From: Sulfurimonas sp. hsl 1-7
GTDB taxonomy: Bacteria > Campylobacterota > Campylobacteria > Campylobacterales > Sulfurimonadaceae
Assembly: GCF_030577135.1 (NCBI RefSeq)
Contig: NZ_JAUIRR010000002.1
Coordinates: forward strand, 450,157 to 514,156
Reading direction: 5' to 3'
DNA: 64,000 nucleotides
Of this stretch, positions 17,472-26,390 are shown in pieces (the stretch's first letter is position 1; each line of letters starts with the position of its first letter). The translations under genes and the position numbers were made by a program. Below the pieces are notes generated by a model. It did not search any database. It was not told where the DNA came from and saw only the letters and a list, made by a program, of their open reading frames with translations.

Positions 17472-17486
17472 GTTACGTAACGTAAC
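17472..17486. promoter_or_regulatory. Palindromic operator-like motif between yajQ and DUF805 genes
   Basis: GTTACGTAACGTAAC contains the perfect palindrome GTTACGTAAC and a repeated GTAAC half-site. It stands out in an otherwise AT-rich 180-base divergent gap and is a plausible repressor site. No protein can be assigned to it. Confidence 0.4.
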
Positions 17487-17581
17487 TATATAAGTTTTAT
17501 TTATAAATAGTTACAAAAATGTAAGAACAAATATGTACGATATGATATAAATAAGTATATTTTGTTAAAAAAGGATGGAAT

Positions 17582-18010
17582 ATGGATCAAGCAAAAAAGT
17601 ACTTCAGTAAGTATTTTATAGATATCTATAAAATACACTATGCTAACTTTGACGGCAGAGCAAGAAGGCAAGAGTTTTGGTTTTTTGTACTGTTTTATTT
17701 TATAGTATCTTTTTTAGTCGGTTTGTTAGATGGTCTTATTGGTTCTGAAATAGACTATGTAATCTACTCGGCAGGATTATTCGGAACTATTTTCTCTTTA
17801 GCTTCGTTTATACCTTTTCTGGCTTTAGCGGCAAGAAGAATGCATGACATAGATAAAAGCGGCTGGTGGCAACTAATACAAATCATACCTGTTATCGGTT
17901 GGATCTGGTTCCTTATACTCACAGTTTTACAAGGGACTATGGGTCAAAACCGTTTTGGTGCAGATCCGATTATAGAGACACCTGCTCCGGTAACTGTTAC
18001 TGTAGAGTAA
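17582..18010 (+). CDS. DUF805 inner-membrane protein
   Basis: A 142-residue protein with the DUF805 layout: the motif NFDGRARRQEFWFFVLF near residues 23-39, about four membrane helices, and the second signature LAARRMHDIDKSGWW before the last helix pair. DUF805 proteins are common inner-membrane proteins without a proven activity. A strong AAAGGA ribosome-binding site precedes the ATG. It is a single gene, divergent from yajQ and convergent with sdhB. Confidence 0.85.
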   Translation: MDQAKKYFSKYFIDIYKIHYANFDGRARRQEFWFFVLFYFIVSFLVGLLDGLIGSEIDYVIYSAGLFGTIFSLASFIPFLALAARRMHDIDKSGWWQLIQIIPVIGWIWFLILTVLQGTMGQNRFGADPIIETPAPVTVTVE

Positions 18011-18021
18011 CTGCTCAAGCC

Positions 18022-18738
18022 CTAGAAACTAGGGCTTCCGTCAAATCCAAATCCTCCGTCAAAGCCACCGCCAAACGAACCGAAATTAGGATCGCTATAA
18101 CCAAACATACTTGATCGAACTCTCAGTTTTTCGATATCGGCTTTAGATGAAATATTTTGCGGGCACACAACTGTACAGTTATTGCAAAGTGTACAATCCC
18201 AGATCCCGTTTGTCTGAATAGTCTCTATTTTTTCTGCAGCATCATTTTCACGTTTATCACTTACATACTTCCAAACACGTGTAAGTGAAAACGGTCCTAA
18301 AAACTCACCGTTAACTGCATACACTGGACAAGAGGAGTAACACGATCCACATAAGATACAATCACTTTGCACCTCGTTGATCTTCTCCGCTTCATGATCA
18401 AGTACAGCTTCGTCATTAAAACTTTTGATCCATGCTTTTGCTTTTACGTTCATCTCATATGATTTGTCCATATCTACAACAAGATCGCGAACTACAGGCA
18501 TATTGTTAAGCGGTTCTACACTATCTCCGTCTTGAACCTTGTATGAACACGCCAATACCTCTTTTTCATTTACTCGCATTGCACAGCTTCCGCAAACACT
18601 GCTGCGGCATCCGCTTGAAAAACTGAGTGTATTATCGATCTCACGTTTAATCTTATTCAACGCTTCTAAAAGTGTATATGAGCCATCTTCGAGCTCATAA
18701 ATCTCGTAAGAGTCCCCTCTTTTAATCGTTATTTTCAT
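18022..18738 (-). CDS. sdhB: Succinate dehydrogenase/fumarate reductase-like iron-sulfur subunit
   Basis: The ATG at 18738 shares its A with the sdhA stop (TGATG), so the two are translationally coupled. The N-terminal ferredoxin domain has the [2Fe-2S] cysteines near residues 44, 49, 52 and 64 (CRSSVCGSC and LAC). Next come CILCGSCYSSCP for a [4Fe-4S] cluster and CTLCNNCTVVCP. This last motif has four cysteines, where the common [3Fe-4S] motif has three, so a second [4Fe-4S] cluster is expected, as in E-type SQR enzymes. The C terminus is an unusual Gly/Phe/Asp tail (GGGFDGGFGFDGS). No membrane-anchor gene is adjacent. Confidence 0.85.
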   Translation of the reverse strand: MKITIKRGDSYEIYELEDGSYTLLEALNKIKREIDNTLSFSSGCRSSVCGSCAMRVNEKEVLACSYKVQDGDSVEPLNNMPVVRDLVVDMDKSYEMNVKAKAWIKSFNDEAVLDHEAEKINEVQSDCILCGSCYSSCPVYAVNGEFLGPFSLTRVWKYVSDKRENDAAEKIETIQTNGIWDCTLCNNCTVVCPQNISSKADIEKLRVRSSMFGYSDPNFGSFGGGFDGGFGFDGSPSF

Positions 18739-20246
18739 CACTCAGCCTCCATATAATGTGCACCGCAACTCTCATCTCTTCCAAGAGCACTTTGAATAAC
18801 AACTTCACTCACTTCAACAATGTTTCTAAACTCTAAGAACTCTTGTTTGTTAGTATTGTAGATTTCAGAACTATCGCTCCAACCCATTTGCGGCAGTAGA
18901 GATTTAACCATCTCTAACTCTTCTAATGCACTTTTTAATTCAGATTTTTTTCTCACTATCCCCACTTTATTATAAAGCAGGTTTCCGATCTTCTCTTTAT
19001 ACTTATAAAAATCAACCGTATTTGTAAACTCTCTGTCTAAGAAACATTCGGTGTGTGCAGGCACAGATAAACTCTCCACCTCTTTTGCCGTTTTTGCAGC
19101 ATTGCGTCCCGCTTCACGCCCAAACACTACGATCTCTAAAAGTGAGTTACCGCCTAAACGGTTTGCACCGTGTACATTATGGTTTGCACACTCTCCACAC
19201 GCATATAGTCGCTCAACATTAGTTTGTGATCTATGATCAACTGCAATACCGCCCATCGTATAGTGCGCTACAGGTTTAATGGGAATAAGATCGTGTACCG
19301 GATCAACATTTTCATACAGTTTTGCCAGCTTTCTCTCTTGCGGTAAACCCTCATCTATGAACTGTTCTCCAAGATGGCGGATATCCAAGAAAATATCCTC
19401 ACCTTTTTTGATCTGCTCATCAATGGCACGACTTACTTCATCACGAGGAGCCAGTTCATCGGTAAAACGCTCCCCTTTAGAGTTTAGCAGGTAACCGCCC
19501 TCACCCCGAGCCGATTCACTAATTAAGATAGATGAATTTTTCAGACCTGTCGGGTGAAACTGTACAAACTCCATATCTTTGAGCTTTGCACCTGCGCGGA
19601 GTGCCGCTGCAATTCCGTCACCACTTGAAGCTGTTGAGTTTGTTGAGTATTTATCATAGATGCGTGAATAACCGCCCGTTGCTAAAATAACAGTTTTAGC
19701 AATATATGTTTTTAACTCACCGCTACGGATATCTAAAACTTTTGCACCGCAGGCCTTGCCATCTTCATCTTTTAACACCTCTAATAAAAAGGTGTCATTC
19801 ACAAACTTGATCCCTAAAGCGTTTGCTCTATCATATAAAGTGTGAAGAATCTTTAAACCCGTATAGTCTTGTGCATAGCAAGCACGGGGAGCAGATGCAC
19901 CACCAAGTCTTCTTTGAGCTATCTTGCCGTCACCTGTACGTGAAAAACATACACCGATACTATCAAGATATTCAACAGCATTAATAGCTTCTGAACACAT
20001 AAAGCGGATGCTCTCTTCATCGGCTTCACCGTGAGCAGATTTGAGTGTATTTTGTATGTGAGACTCTACACTGTCCTCAGCTACATTACCAAGAGCGGCA
20101 TTCATCCCCCCTTGTGCCATACAGGTTTGAGATCTTGTCGGGTACTCTTTAGTAAGTACTAAAACATCAACACCCTCCTCTTTTGCAGCGATCGCCGCCA
20201 TAAGACCTGCTCCACCTGCACCTATAATTAAAACATCGGTTTTCAT
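18738..20246 (-). CDS. sdhA: Succinate dehydrogenase/fumarate reductase-like flavoprotein subunit
   Basis: A 502-residue FAD protein: dinucleotide motif GAGGAGLMAAIAA at residues 9-21, the TRSQTCMAQGGMNAALG stretch near the FAD site, the substrate-site loop with the catalytic arginine (APRDEVSRAID), HYTMGGI and the C-terminal HGANRLGGNSLLE. There is no Tat or Sec signal, so unlike the periplasmic MfrA of Wolinella this subunit should be cytoplasmic. It is the first gene of a two-gene operon with sdhB. It oxidises succinate or reduces fumarate, or acts on a related acid; direction and quinone link cannot be decided without an anchor subunit. Confidence 0.88.
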   Translation of the reverse strand: MKTDVLIIGAGGAGLMAAIAAKEEGVDVLVLTKEYPTRSQTCMAQGGMNAALGNVAEDSVESHIQNTLKSAHGEADEESIRFMCSEAINAVEYLDSIGVCFSRTGDGKIAQRRLGGASAPRACYAQDYTGLKILHTLYDRANALGIKFVNDTFLLEVLKDEDGKACGAKVLDIRSGELKTYIAKTVILATGGYSRIYDKYSTNSTASSGDGIAAALRAGAKLKDMEFVQFHPTGLKNSSILISESARGEGGYLLNSKGERFTDELAPRDEVSRAIDEQIKKGEDIFLDIRHLGEQFIDEGLPQERKLAKLYENVDPVHDLIPIKPVAHYTMGGIAVDHRSQTNVERLYACGECANHNVHGANRLGGNSLLEIVVFGREAGRNAAKTAKEVESLSVPAHTECFLDREFTNTVDFYKYKEKIGNLLYNKVGIVRKKSELKSALEELEMVKSLLPQMGWSDSSEIYNTNKQEFLEFRNIVEVSEVVIQSALGRDESCGAHYMEAE

Positions 20247-20357
20247 ATTTCTTCACTCCTGTGTGATTATAGCTACGTTATTTTATATATACATTTTAGA
20301 GGCTCAGACCGTAGGGAGGATTTGTCCTCGTAAACAAACATATGAAGCCACCTTCGA

Positions 20358-20762
20358 TCAACCTAAAAACGTCAAAAAATAATAACGCAAAACCCTCAAA
20401 CTTCCTGCAATTATAACAAACCAAACAAACTTTAACCTAACTAGCCCTGCGACTAAAGTAAGCGGATCACCCACAATCGGTAACCAGGAGAGTAATAATG
20501 CCCAGTACCCGTACTTATGCCCAAAACTATAAGATTTTTTTCCTATTTTCGATCTAAAAAGTTTTGCTTTTGTTTTTTCATAAAGGAAAACCCCAAGATA
20601 AAAGTTTACGATAATTGCAAGAATGTTGCCTATCGAAGCAGATAATAAAGCATTTGCAATTGGCATACCGTTAGAAAGCGCCACTACAAAAGCAGCTTCG
20701 GAAGAAAAAGGTAAGATTGTCGCTGCAAAAAATGCAGCTAAGGCTAAAGAGAGTTCAGCCAT
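20358..20762 (-). CDS. YqaA/DedA-like (VTT-domain) small membrane protein
   Basis: The ATG at 20762 is preferred to the TTG at 20765. The 134-residue protein has about four hydrophobic segments and the VTT/SNARE-associated pattern: ILPFSSEAAFVVAL, a Gly/Asn-containing helix (ASIGNILAIIVNFYLG) and the C-terminal LSWLPIVGDPLTLVAGL. Members of this superfamily are linked to lipid flipping and envelope homeostasis. It ends a three-gene unit, purT - hydroxyacid dehydrogenase - yqaA, with a five-base gap before it. Confidence 0.8.
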   Translation of the reverse strand: MAELSLALAAFFAATILPFSSEAAFVVALSNGMPIANALLSASIGNILAIIVNFYLGVFLYEKTKAKLFRSKIGKKSYSFGHKYGYWALLLSWLPIVGDPLTLVAGLVRLKFVWFVIIAGSLRVLRYYFLTFLG

Positions 20763-20770
20763 CAAAAAGC

Positions 20771-21694
20771 CTATAAACTCTCTTTTATATTTTTAATAAC
20801 ACCCGCAATGAGCTCGTCTCTTGCTTCAACAGATGTCCAAGCAATATGAGGAGTCATATACAGACGCTCTTTGTTTTTCACACTTAAAAGCGGTGATTCA
20901 CTCGATAATGGTTCTTTTGTAAATACATCTAAACCAAAATAGAGCTCTTTTTCATCTACAAGTTTAGCAACAGCATCCTCGTTAATGATCCCGCCACGAC
21001 CTAAATTTAAAACGATCGTACCCTCTTTACATCTGCTTAACTGCTCATAGTCTAAAAGATTGTTTGTCTGCTCATTTAACGGTGCATGGATCGTAACAAT
21101 ATCGCAAGAGCTAAGAAGTGTATCTAGATCAACATTTTTGTACTCAGAGTTGTTGTTTTTCCCGCTTGTTGAGTAATAACACACATCAGCACCGAAACAA
21201 TCTGCAACTTTTGCAACACCGCGTCCGATCTCACCAAGTCCGATGATACCCCACTTCTTCCCTTTAACTTCAAAGAAAGGACGGCTAACATCCGTAAAAA
21301 CACCGCTATTGCTGTATGTTTTATCTTTCACACTCTCATCATAATAACGTGAATGTCCCATTAGATAAAACAGCATTGAAAAAGTGTGCTGGATCACAGA
21401 ATCGGTTGAGTATCCTGCAACATTTTTCACTGCAATACCAAGCTCCGAAGCAGCTTCTAGATCAACGTTATTCATCCCCGTTGCCGCTACACAGATAAGT
21501 TTGAGGTTTTTACACTCTTGCATTATCTCTTTTGTGATCACAACTTTATTAGTCACAATCACATCAGCATCCATCACTCTGCTTTGTGTCTGCTCCGGAA
21601 CTGTTTTCTCATAAACTGCCACATCACCAAACTGATCAAATCCGCTTAAGTCCGTATCTCCAAAAGTGATCGTATCAAGAAGTACTATTTTCAT
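20771..21694 (-). CDS. D-isomer-specific 2-hydroxyacid dehydrogenase
   Basis: A 307-residue NAD(P)H enzyme: substrate domain halves flank a Rossmann domain with GLGEIGRGVAKVA near residue 153. The catalytic triad is present: Arg in LGRGGIINE, Glu in DVFTKEPLSS and His in MTPHIAW. This set fits glycerate/hydroxypyruvate-reductase-type enzymes (HprA-like), but the substrate cannot be fixed. Its start shares one base with the purT stop (TAATG), indicating translational coupling. Confidence 0.85.
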   Translation of the reverse strand: MKIVLLDTITFGDTDLSGFDQFGDVAVYEKTVPEQTQSRVMDADVIVTNKVVITKEIMQECKNLKLICVAATGMNNVDLEAASELGIAVKNVAGYSTDSVIQHTFSMLFYLMGHSRYYDESVKDKTYSNSGVFTDVSRPFFEVKGKKWGIIGLGEIGRGVAKVADCFGADVCYYSTSGKNNNSEYKNVDLDTLLSSCDIVTIHAPLNEQTNNLLDYEQLSRCKEGTIVLNLGRGGIINEDAVAKLVDEKELYFGLDVFTKEPLSSESPLLSVKNKERLYMTPHIAWTSVEARDELIAGVIKNIKESL

Positions 21695-22857
21695 TAATTG
21701 TCTTTTATTTTCTCGATCAGTTCACGAGATTTTTCTAATGCTTTTTCAACTTTATCAAATACTAGAGCAACTGCTAAACGGCGCCCTTTATGAGCTTCAG
21801 GTTTACCAAATACTCTCACGTAAGAGTTGTCAGAAAATAAAGACTCATCTACATCAATAACAGGTGCGTGAGTTTCTAAGTTTGTTTTATACGCTGCACT
21901 CGCACCGTCACCGTAGAAAGTAAATCCTAAAGGAAGACCTAGAACTGCACGTAAATGTAGTGCAAATTCACTTTGAGATTGAGTAATAAGTGTAACCATA
22001 CCAGTATCGTGCGGACGAGGAGATACTTCTGAGAAATACACCTCATCACCTTTTACAAACAGCTCAACTCCAAAAAGCCCTTGCCCGCCAAGACCATCTG
22101 TGATCTCTTTTGCAATCTGCTGTGCTTTTTGTTTTGCAACTTCACTCATCTGCATCGGCTGCCAAGAAAATACATAATCCCCGTCTCTTTGCTCATGCCC
22201 GATAGGCTCACAAAATACAGTCTCTTTACCGTTACGAGCCGTAAGCATCGTGATCTCATAGTCAAAATCAACAAACGCTTCAACGATCAATTCACTTGCA
22301 TCTCCACGAGCCTCTTTTGCCATCTCCCAAGAGTTAGGAATATCTTCTACTGAACGTGCAACAGACTGCCCGTGACCGCTTGAACTCATAACAGGTTTGA
22401 TCACACATGGAAAACCTAGCTCTTTGGCAGCTCCCATTAAACCCTCTTCAGTTGTTACAAACTTATATGGACCAGTTTTAAGTCCCAGTACCTCAGCAGC
22501 AAATGTTCTGATGTTTTTTCTGTTCATTGTTTTTGAAACTGCATTTGCATTTGGGATAACGTTGTACCCTTTATCTTCAGCAGCAAATAAAGCATCGATT
22601 GAGATAGCTTCAATCTCAGGTAAGATATAGTGTGGTTTTTCACGGTAGATAACCTCTAAAAGAGCATCTTTATCTTGCATATCTACAACATAAGAGCGAT
22701 GAGCAACTTGATGTGCAGGAGCATTTTCATACTTATCTACAGCGATAGTCTCAAGCCCTAAACGCTGAGCTTCAATAACTACTTCTTTACCAAGTTCACC
22801 AGAACCTAGCAACATGATTTTTTTTGAATTTGATTTAAGTGGAGCGGAGAATTGCAT
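21694..22857 (-). CDS. purT: Formate-dependent phosphoribosylglycinamide formyltransferase (PurT)
   Basis: A 387-residue ATP-grasp enzyme. It has the N-terminal [20 protein letters not shown] motif, the [16 protein letters not shown] nucleotide-binding stretch, and the C-terminal [18 protein letters not shown] metal-site segment. PurT makes formyl-GAR from GAR, formate and ATP in purine synthesis and so avoids the folate-dependent PurN step. The length is typical. It leads the three-gene unit with the hydroxyacid dehydrogenase and the VTT protein. Confidence 0.93.
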   Translation of the reverse strand: MQFSAPLKSNSKKIMLLGSGELGKEVVIEAQRLGLETIAVDKYENAPAHQVAHRSYVVDMQDKDALLEVIYREKPHYILPEIEAISIDALFAAEDKGYNVIPNANAVSKTMNRKNIRTFAAEVLGLKTGPYKFVTTEEGLMGAAKELGFPCVIKPVMSSSGHGQSVARSVEDIPNSWEMAKEARGDASELIVEAFVDFDYEITMLTARNGKETVFCEPIGHEQRDGDYVFSWQPMQMSEVAKQKAQQIAKEITDGLGGQGLFGVELFVKGDEVYFSEVSPRPHDTGMVTLITQSQSEFALHLRAVLGLPLGFTFYGDGASAAYKTNLETHAPVIDVDESLFSDNSYVRVFGKPEAHKGRRLAVALVFDKVEKALEKSRELIEKIKDN

Positions 22858-22900
22858 CTGTCATAACCTCTTCATTTTTTAATAAAGAGATTATAGCAAA

Positions 22901-22929
22901 ATAGGATTAAATTACTGTTTTAATCCTAT
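22901..22929 (-). terminator. Terminator overlapping the end of flgE
   Basis: An 11-bp perfect stem ATAGGATTAAA (22901-22911)/TTTAATCCTAT (22919-22929) has the flgE stop codon in its loop and the last codons in one arm. On the minus strand the stem is followed by TTTTG. It probably terminates the hook transcript. Confidence 0.65.
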
Positions 22930-25029
22930 AAGTGTTTGTAAGAGTTGATCCGAAGTTGTGATCGTTTTACCGTTTGCCTGGAAACCACGCTGTACGATAA
23001 TTAGCTGCGTAAGCGCACGTGAAAGGTCAACGTTTGATGCCTCTAACGCTGCAGACTGGATAAATCCACGCCCTGCAGTTGCCGCAGTACCGATGATCGG
23101 ATCTCCTGAGTTGGCTGTTTGGATAAATACGTTTCCACCCTCAGTTGAAAGACCCTCATTATTCGTAAACTTCGCCATTGCAATTTGTGCAAGACCAAAT
23201 GAACGACCGTTAGAAAATGAACCGATTAGAGTCCCTGATTGATCGATTCTGATACCAACTAAGTCACCACCCGTATAACCGTCTTGAGAGATCCCCGATG
23301 TTGATGATCTGCTGTCAAAACTTGTCATTCCGTCAAACTTGTTTGCAGTACCGAAAGAGAGGTTAATCTGCTGGTCGGGTGCTGAACCGTTGTTTGCCGT
23401 AAACGAGATATTTGGCGGTGAATATGTTGCCAGTGATCCGTCATTGTTAAATCTGATAGAACCTTTTTTCTCAAATGTAGGTGCTACAGTATCAATTGTA
23501 GCCGGTTCCGGAACCGTAATAGTTACTGCCCATTCACTACCAGTTGCAGGATCAAGGCTCACTTTTCTAAACTCCATTCTTAGTGTATGTTTTGAACCAA
23601 GAGAGTCAAATACATCGATAGAACTAGAGTGTGTAGCCGCATTAAACGCTTGAGAGAAAGACTTTCCTGCAGTACCTGCTTGAAGTACCGTATTCATAGC
23701 TTCCATATTTCTTGTAAAGCGTGAATTTTCCGTTACACCGCCTCCAGATAATCCTGTCATTTTCAAGTTAACATTGTAACTAGCAGCATTACTGTTTGTA
23801 AGCTCTAATTTCCCTTGATCATTTACTTTTATCTCAATCCCTGCAGCACCAGGTTCTGCATTTGCCTGATTCTCTAATGCTTCACGAAGTGATGCAATTG
23901 TATTGAACTCTTTGTCTGCACCCGCAGCAGTCGTTGCACCTGCAGGATTGTATGTATATCTCCATGCACTCTGATCTGCATCACCTGCAGCAAAACCAGT
24001 ATTTGCACTACTTACCGCGTTTACACTTACATTGTGTGAAGCTGAAGCAGAAGCATTGTCATTTACCAGAACAACTTGATCCAATGCATTTACCGATGCA
24101 GTAATCCCTGTTACAGATGAGATCGAGTTGATCGCAGCCGCTTCAATAGCAGCATTTTGTGTAGCAGTATTTCCCGCTACAAATGTGAAGTTTACAGTTT
24201 TAGTACTTCCATCATCAAGATCAAACGTAATACTCTCGGCACTGTCAGCTGCTAAACCGCCTACTACTGCACCACCGGTTACCGTTGATTCCCTAAAAGA
24301 AGCCCATACACCTTGTCCGCTTTGAAGTGAGAATGCTTCACCAACTTCATTGAACATTACACCTACATCACCTGATTCAATAGGAAAACCGTTGTCATCA
24401 ACTGCAGGCAGTGCTGTTGTAAATGGAGCAACAGGCGCTCCAGCTGCTACTGAATACGCAGGAGAGAAACTCTCTATTAGCGGACCAGAATTAAGATTTG
24501 CTTTAAGTACAACTTCTTGTGTAGGATTTGCAGGAGTTGTAAGTCCAGGCGGAATGTTGATATTTTCGATCGGCGCAGTTGAATCCACTTTTCCAGTTAT
24601 CGGATCACGTAACCAACCTTGAGTGATAAAACCGTTGTTATCAACAAAGTTTCCACCCGCATCAAATTTAAAATCCCCTGCACGAGTATACTTATAAGTA
24701 TTCCCGCCATCCGGAGAGATAATAAAAAAACCGTCACCTTGAATAGCAACATCGGTATTTTTATCGGAGTTTTGTACAGAACCTTGCGCAAAAATTCTTG
24801 TCATAGAGTTTACACTCGAACCAAGACCTACTTGCACAGGGTTTTTACCACCGAGCTGCCCTTGCGGAGCAGTTGCGATAGCTTTCGTTTGTGCTAAAAG
24901 GTCAGAAAAGTTTGCACGAGAGTACTTAAAACCGACTGTATTAACGTTGGCGATATTATTTGACTCAACATCCATCGCAACTTGATGGGATTGTAGTCCT
25001 GATACACCAGAGAAAAGTGATTTCAACAT
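22912..25029 (-). CDS. flgE: Flagellar hook protein FlgE (long form)
   Basis: A 705-residue rod/hook-family protein. The N terminus MLKSLFSGVSGLQSHQVAMD followed by SNNIANVNTVGFKYSRANF is the conserved D0 region. GDGFFIISPDGG is next, a long Ala/Asn/Ser-rich variable middle (residues about 200-560) forms the outer hook domains, and the C terminus ALTQLIIVQRGFQANGKTI closes D0. The length is similar to the main hook protein of Helicobacter. It has its own GG-N10-GC (sigma-54) promoter in the gap behind the shorter flgE-like gene, and a terminator at its end. Confidence 0.92.
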   Translation of the reverse strand: MLKSLFSGVSGLQSHQVAMDVESNNIANVNTVGFKYSRANFSDLLAQTKAIATAPQGQLGGKNPVQVGLGSSVNSMTRIFAQGSVQNSDKNTDVAIQGDGFFIISPDGGNTYKYTRAGDFKFDAGGNFVDNNGFITQGWLRDPITGKVDSTAPIENINIPPGLTTPANPTQEVVLKANLNSGPLIESFSPAYSVAAGAPVAPFTTALPAVDDNGFPIESGDVGVMFNEVGEAFSLQSGQGVWASFRESTVTGGAVVGGLAADSAESITFDLDDGSTKTVNFTFVAGNTATQNAAIEAAAINSISSVTGITASVNALDQVVLVNDNASASASHNVSVNAVSSANTGFAAGDADQSAWRYTYNPAGATTAAGADKEFNTIASLREALENQANAEPGAAGIEIKVNDQGKLELTNSNAASYNVNLKMTGLSGGGVTENSRFTRNMEAMNTVLQAGTAGKSFSQAFNAATHSSSIDVFDSLGSKHTLRMEFRKVSLDPATGSEWAVTITVPEPATIDTVAPTFEKKGSIRFNNDGSLATYSPPNISFTANNGSAPDQQINLSFGTANKFDGMTSFDSRSSTSGISQDGYTGGDLVGIRIDQSGTLIGSFSNGRSFGLAQIAMAKFTNNEGLSTEGGNVFIQTANSGDPIIGTAATAGRGFIQSAALEASNVDLSRALTQLIIVQRGFQANGKTITTSDQLLQTLIGLKQ

Positions 25030-25079
25030 ATCAAATCCTTTGTAGTCTATCTTAATAAGATAGAGTTAGTAAAGGAGTT

Positions 25080-25098
25080 AAAGCATAAAGTGTGCCAA
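25080..25098 (-). promoter_or_regulatory. Sigma-54 promoter of flgE
   Basis: On the minus strand TTGGCACACTTTATGCTTT has GG (-24) and GC (-12) separated by exactly ten bases and fits TGGCAC-N5-TTGC with one mismatch. It ends 51 bases before the flgE start, leaving room for a short leader with AAAGGA ahead of the ATG. Confidence 0.75.
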
Positions 25099-25114
25099 GT
25101 TTTTATAGTAGAGG

Positions 25115-26377
25115 TTAAGCATCCATACTAAGGGCTTTTTGCATCATTTGATCAGCCGTTGTTACAGATTTTGAGTTTGCATCATATGCACGTTGTAGAA
25201 TAATAAGTTCAGTTAAACCGACACCAATATCGTAGTTAGAATTTTCCAAACGGTAGTTTTGAATATTTGTACCTATAAAGTTCTCCCCGTTTGCATCTTT
25301 ATAAAAAAATGCTTTACCGCTATTAGCACTCTCTTCAAATCTCGTTCCGCTGATTCTATTTAGTCCCTGCTCATTTTGGAAATGAAAAACGGCCAGTTTA
25401 CCGACACTGCTTTGTTTCCCGTTAGTAAAAGAAGCAAAAACATCACCCTCTTGAGAGATTGAGTACCCTTGCAGATCTCCACCTATCGTTCCATCTGCCA
25501 AACTTGAACCGGGTGCCACTTCAGGAACATCTACAGAGAAAAGACCGTCATATCCGTTCCCTAGATTGATCGCAACCGGTGTACCGTTATTATCTATAGT
25601 AGTAATTGTACTTGATGCAAATGCTCCCGTATCATCGAAGAACAGATCTCCTGTTTTTGAAGCATACTCTATTGTACCGTCGGCACTTCTAACTGTTGCC
25701 GTTATATCGTACTGAGTCCCTGGAGGAGTTTGTACCTCTTTTTTTGTCATCTCTAAACGAAGCAGATTTCTATTGTTTTGCGCATCAACAACATTTGCAC
25801 TCACAGTTATTGTTTCATACCCGGCACCTACGTTTGCAAAAAACTTTGCCTCTGTTGTCGGCTCCGGCGGATAAGTAAGCGTTTTTGGAAAACGAAGTTT
25901 TTCTACTGTATTTTCATCACCGAGCTTTACCTCTGTAAGTACACTTGTTAAAACATTATCTGCACTGATATTATTACCCATCGTTCCAAGTACATGAAGA
26001 CCGTCATTTGTAACGAGATCGGCATTTGCATCTATATTAAAACTTCCGTCTCTCGTATATACAACGTCACCGTCACCACGAACACCGAACCAACCTTCAC
26101 CTAAAATTGCGAGATCGGTACTACGATCTGAGAGTGCTAAACTACCCTGTTCCGTTGACATAGCAGTTGCCTGCATCCTTACACCGTTTCCAAGTGATGA
26201 TGAAGAAAGACCTGCAGATGCACTTTGCAGTGATTCTTCAAAAAGTGAAGCATACTCTGCATTGTATGCACGATACCCTACAGTTGAAATATTTGCGATA
26301 TTGTTAGAAACTACATCTATCCCCGCAGAGTAGTTTTTAAGGCCGGAGATACCTGTATAAAATGCTTGTGTCATCAT
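25115..26377 (-). CDS. Second FlgE-like hook/basal-body protein (short form)
   Basis: A 420-residue protein with the same family ends as the long hook protein: YTGISGLKNYSAGIDVVSNN followed by IANISTVGYRAY at the N terminus, GEGWFGVRGDGDVVYTRDGSF, and GLTELIILQRAYDANSKSVT at the C terminus. The variable centre is much shorter. It is third in fliK - flgD - flgE-like order, matching the Campylobacter Cj0041-Cj0043 arrangement, where this copy is distinct from the major hook protein. AGGAGG nine bases before the first ATG supports the start. It may be a minor hook component or a junction protein. Confidence 0.88.
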   Translation of the reverse strand: MMTQAFYTGISGLKNYSAGIDVVSNNIANISTVGYRAYNAEYASLFEESLQSASAGLSSSSLGNGVRMQATAMSTEQGSLALSDRSTDLAILGEGWFGVRGDGDVVYTRDGSFNIDANADLVTNDGLHVLGTMGNNISADNVLTSVLTEVKLGDENTVEKLRFPKTLTYPPEPTTEAKFFANVGAGYETITVSANVVDAQNNRNLLRLEMTKKEVQTPPGTQYDITATVRSADGTIEYASKTGDLFFDDTGAFASSTITTIDNNGTPVAINLGNGYDGLFSVDVPEVAPGSSLADGTIGGDLQGYSISQEGDVFASFTNGKQSSVGKLAVFHFQNEQGLNRISGTRFEESANSGKAFFYKDANGENFIGTNIQNYRLENSNYDIGVGLTELIILQRAYDANSKSVTTADQMMQKALSMDA

Positions 26378-26390
26378 AGGGCTGTTCCTC

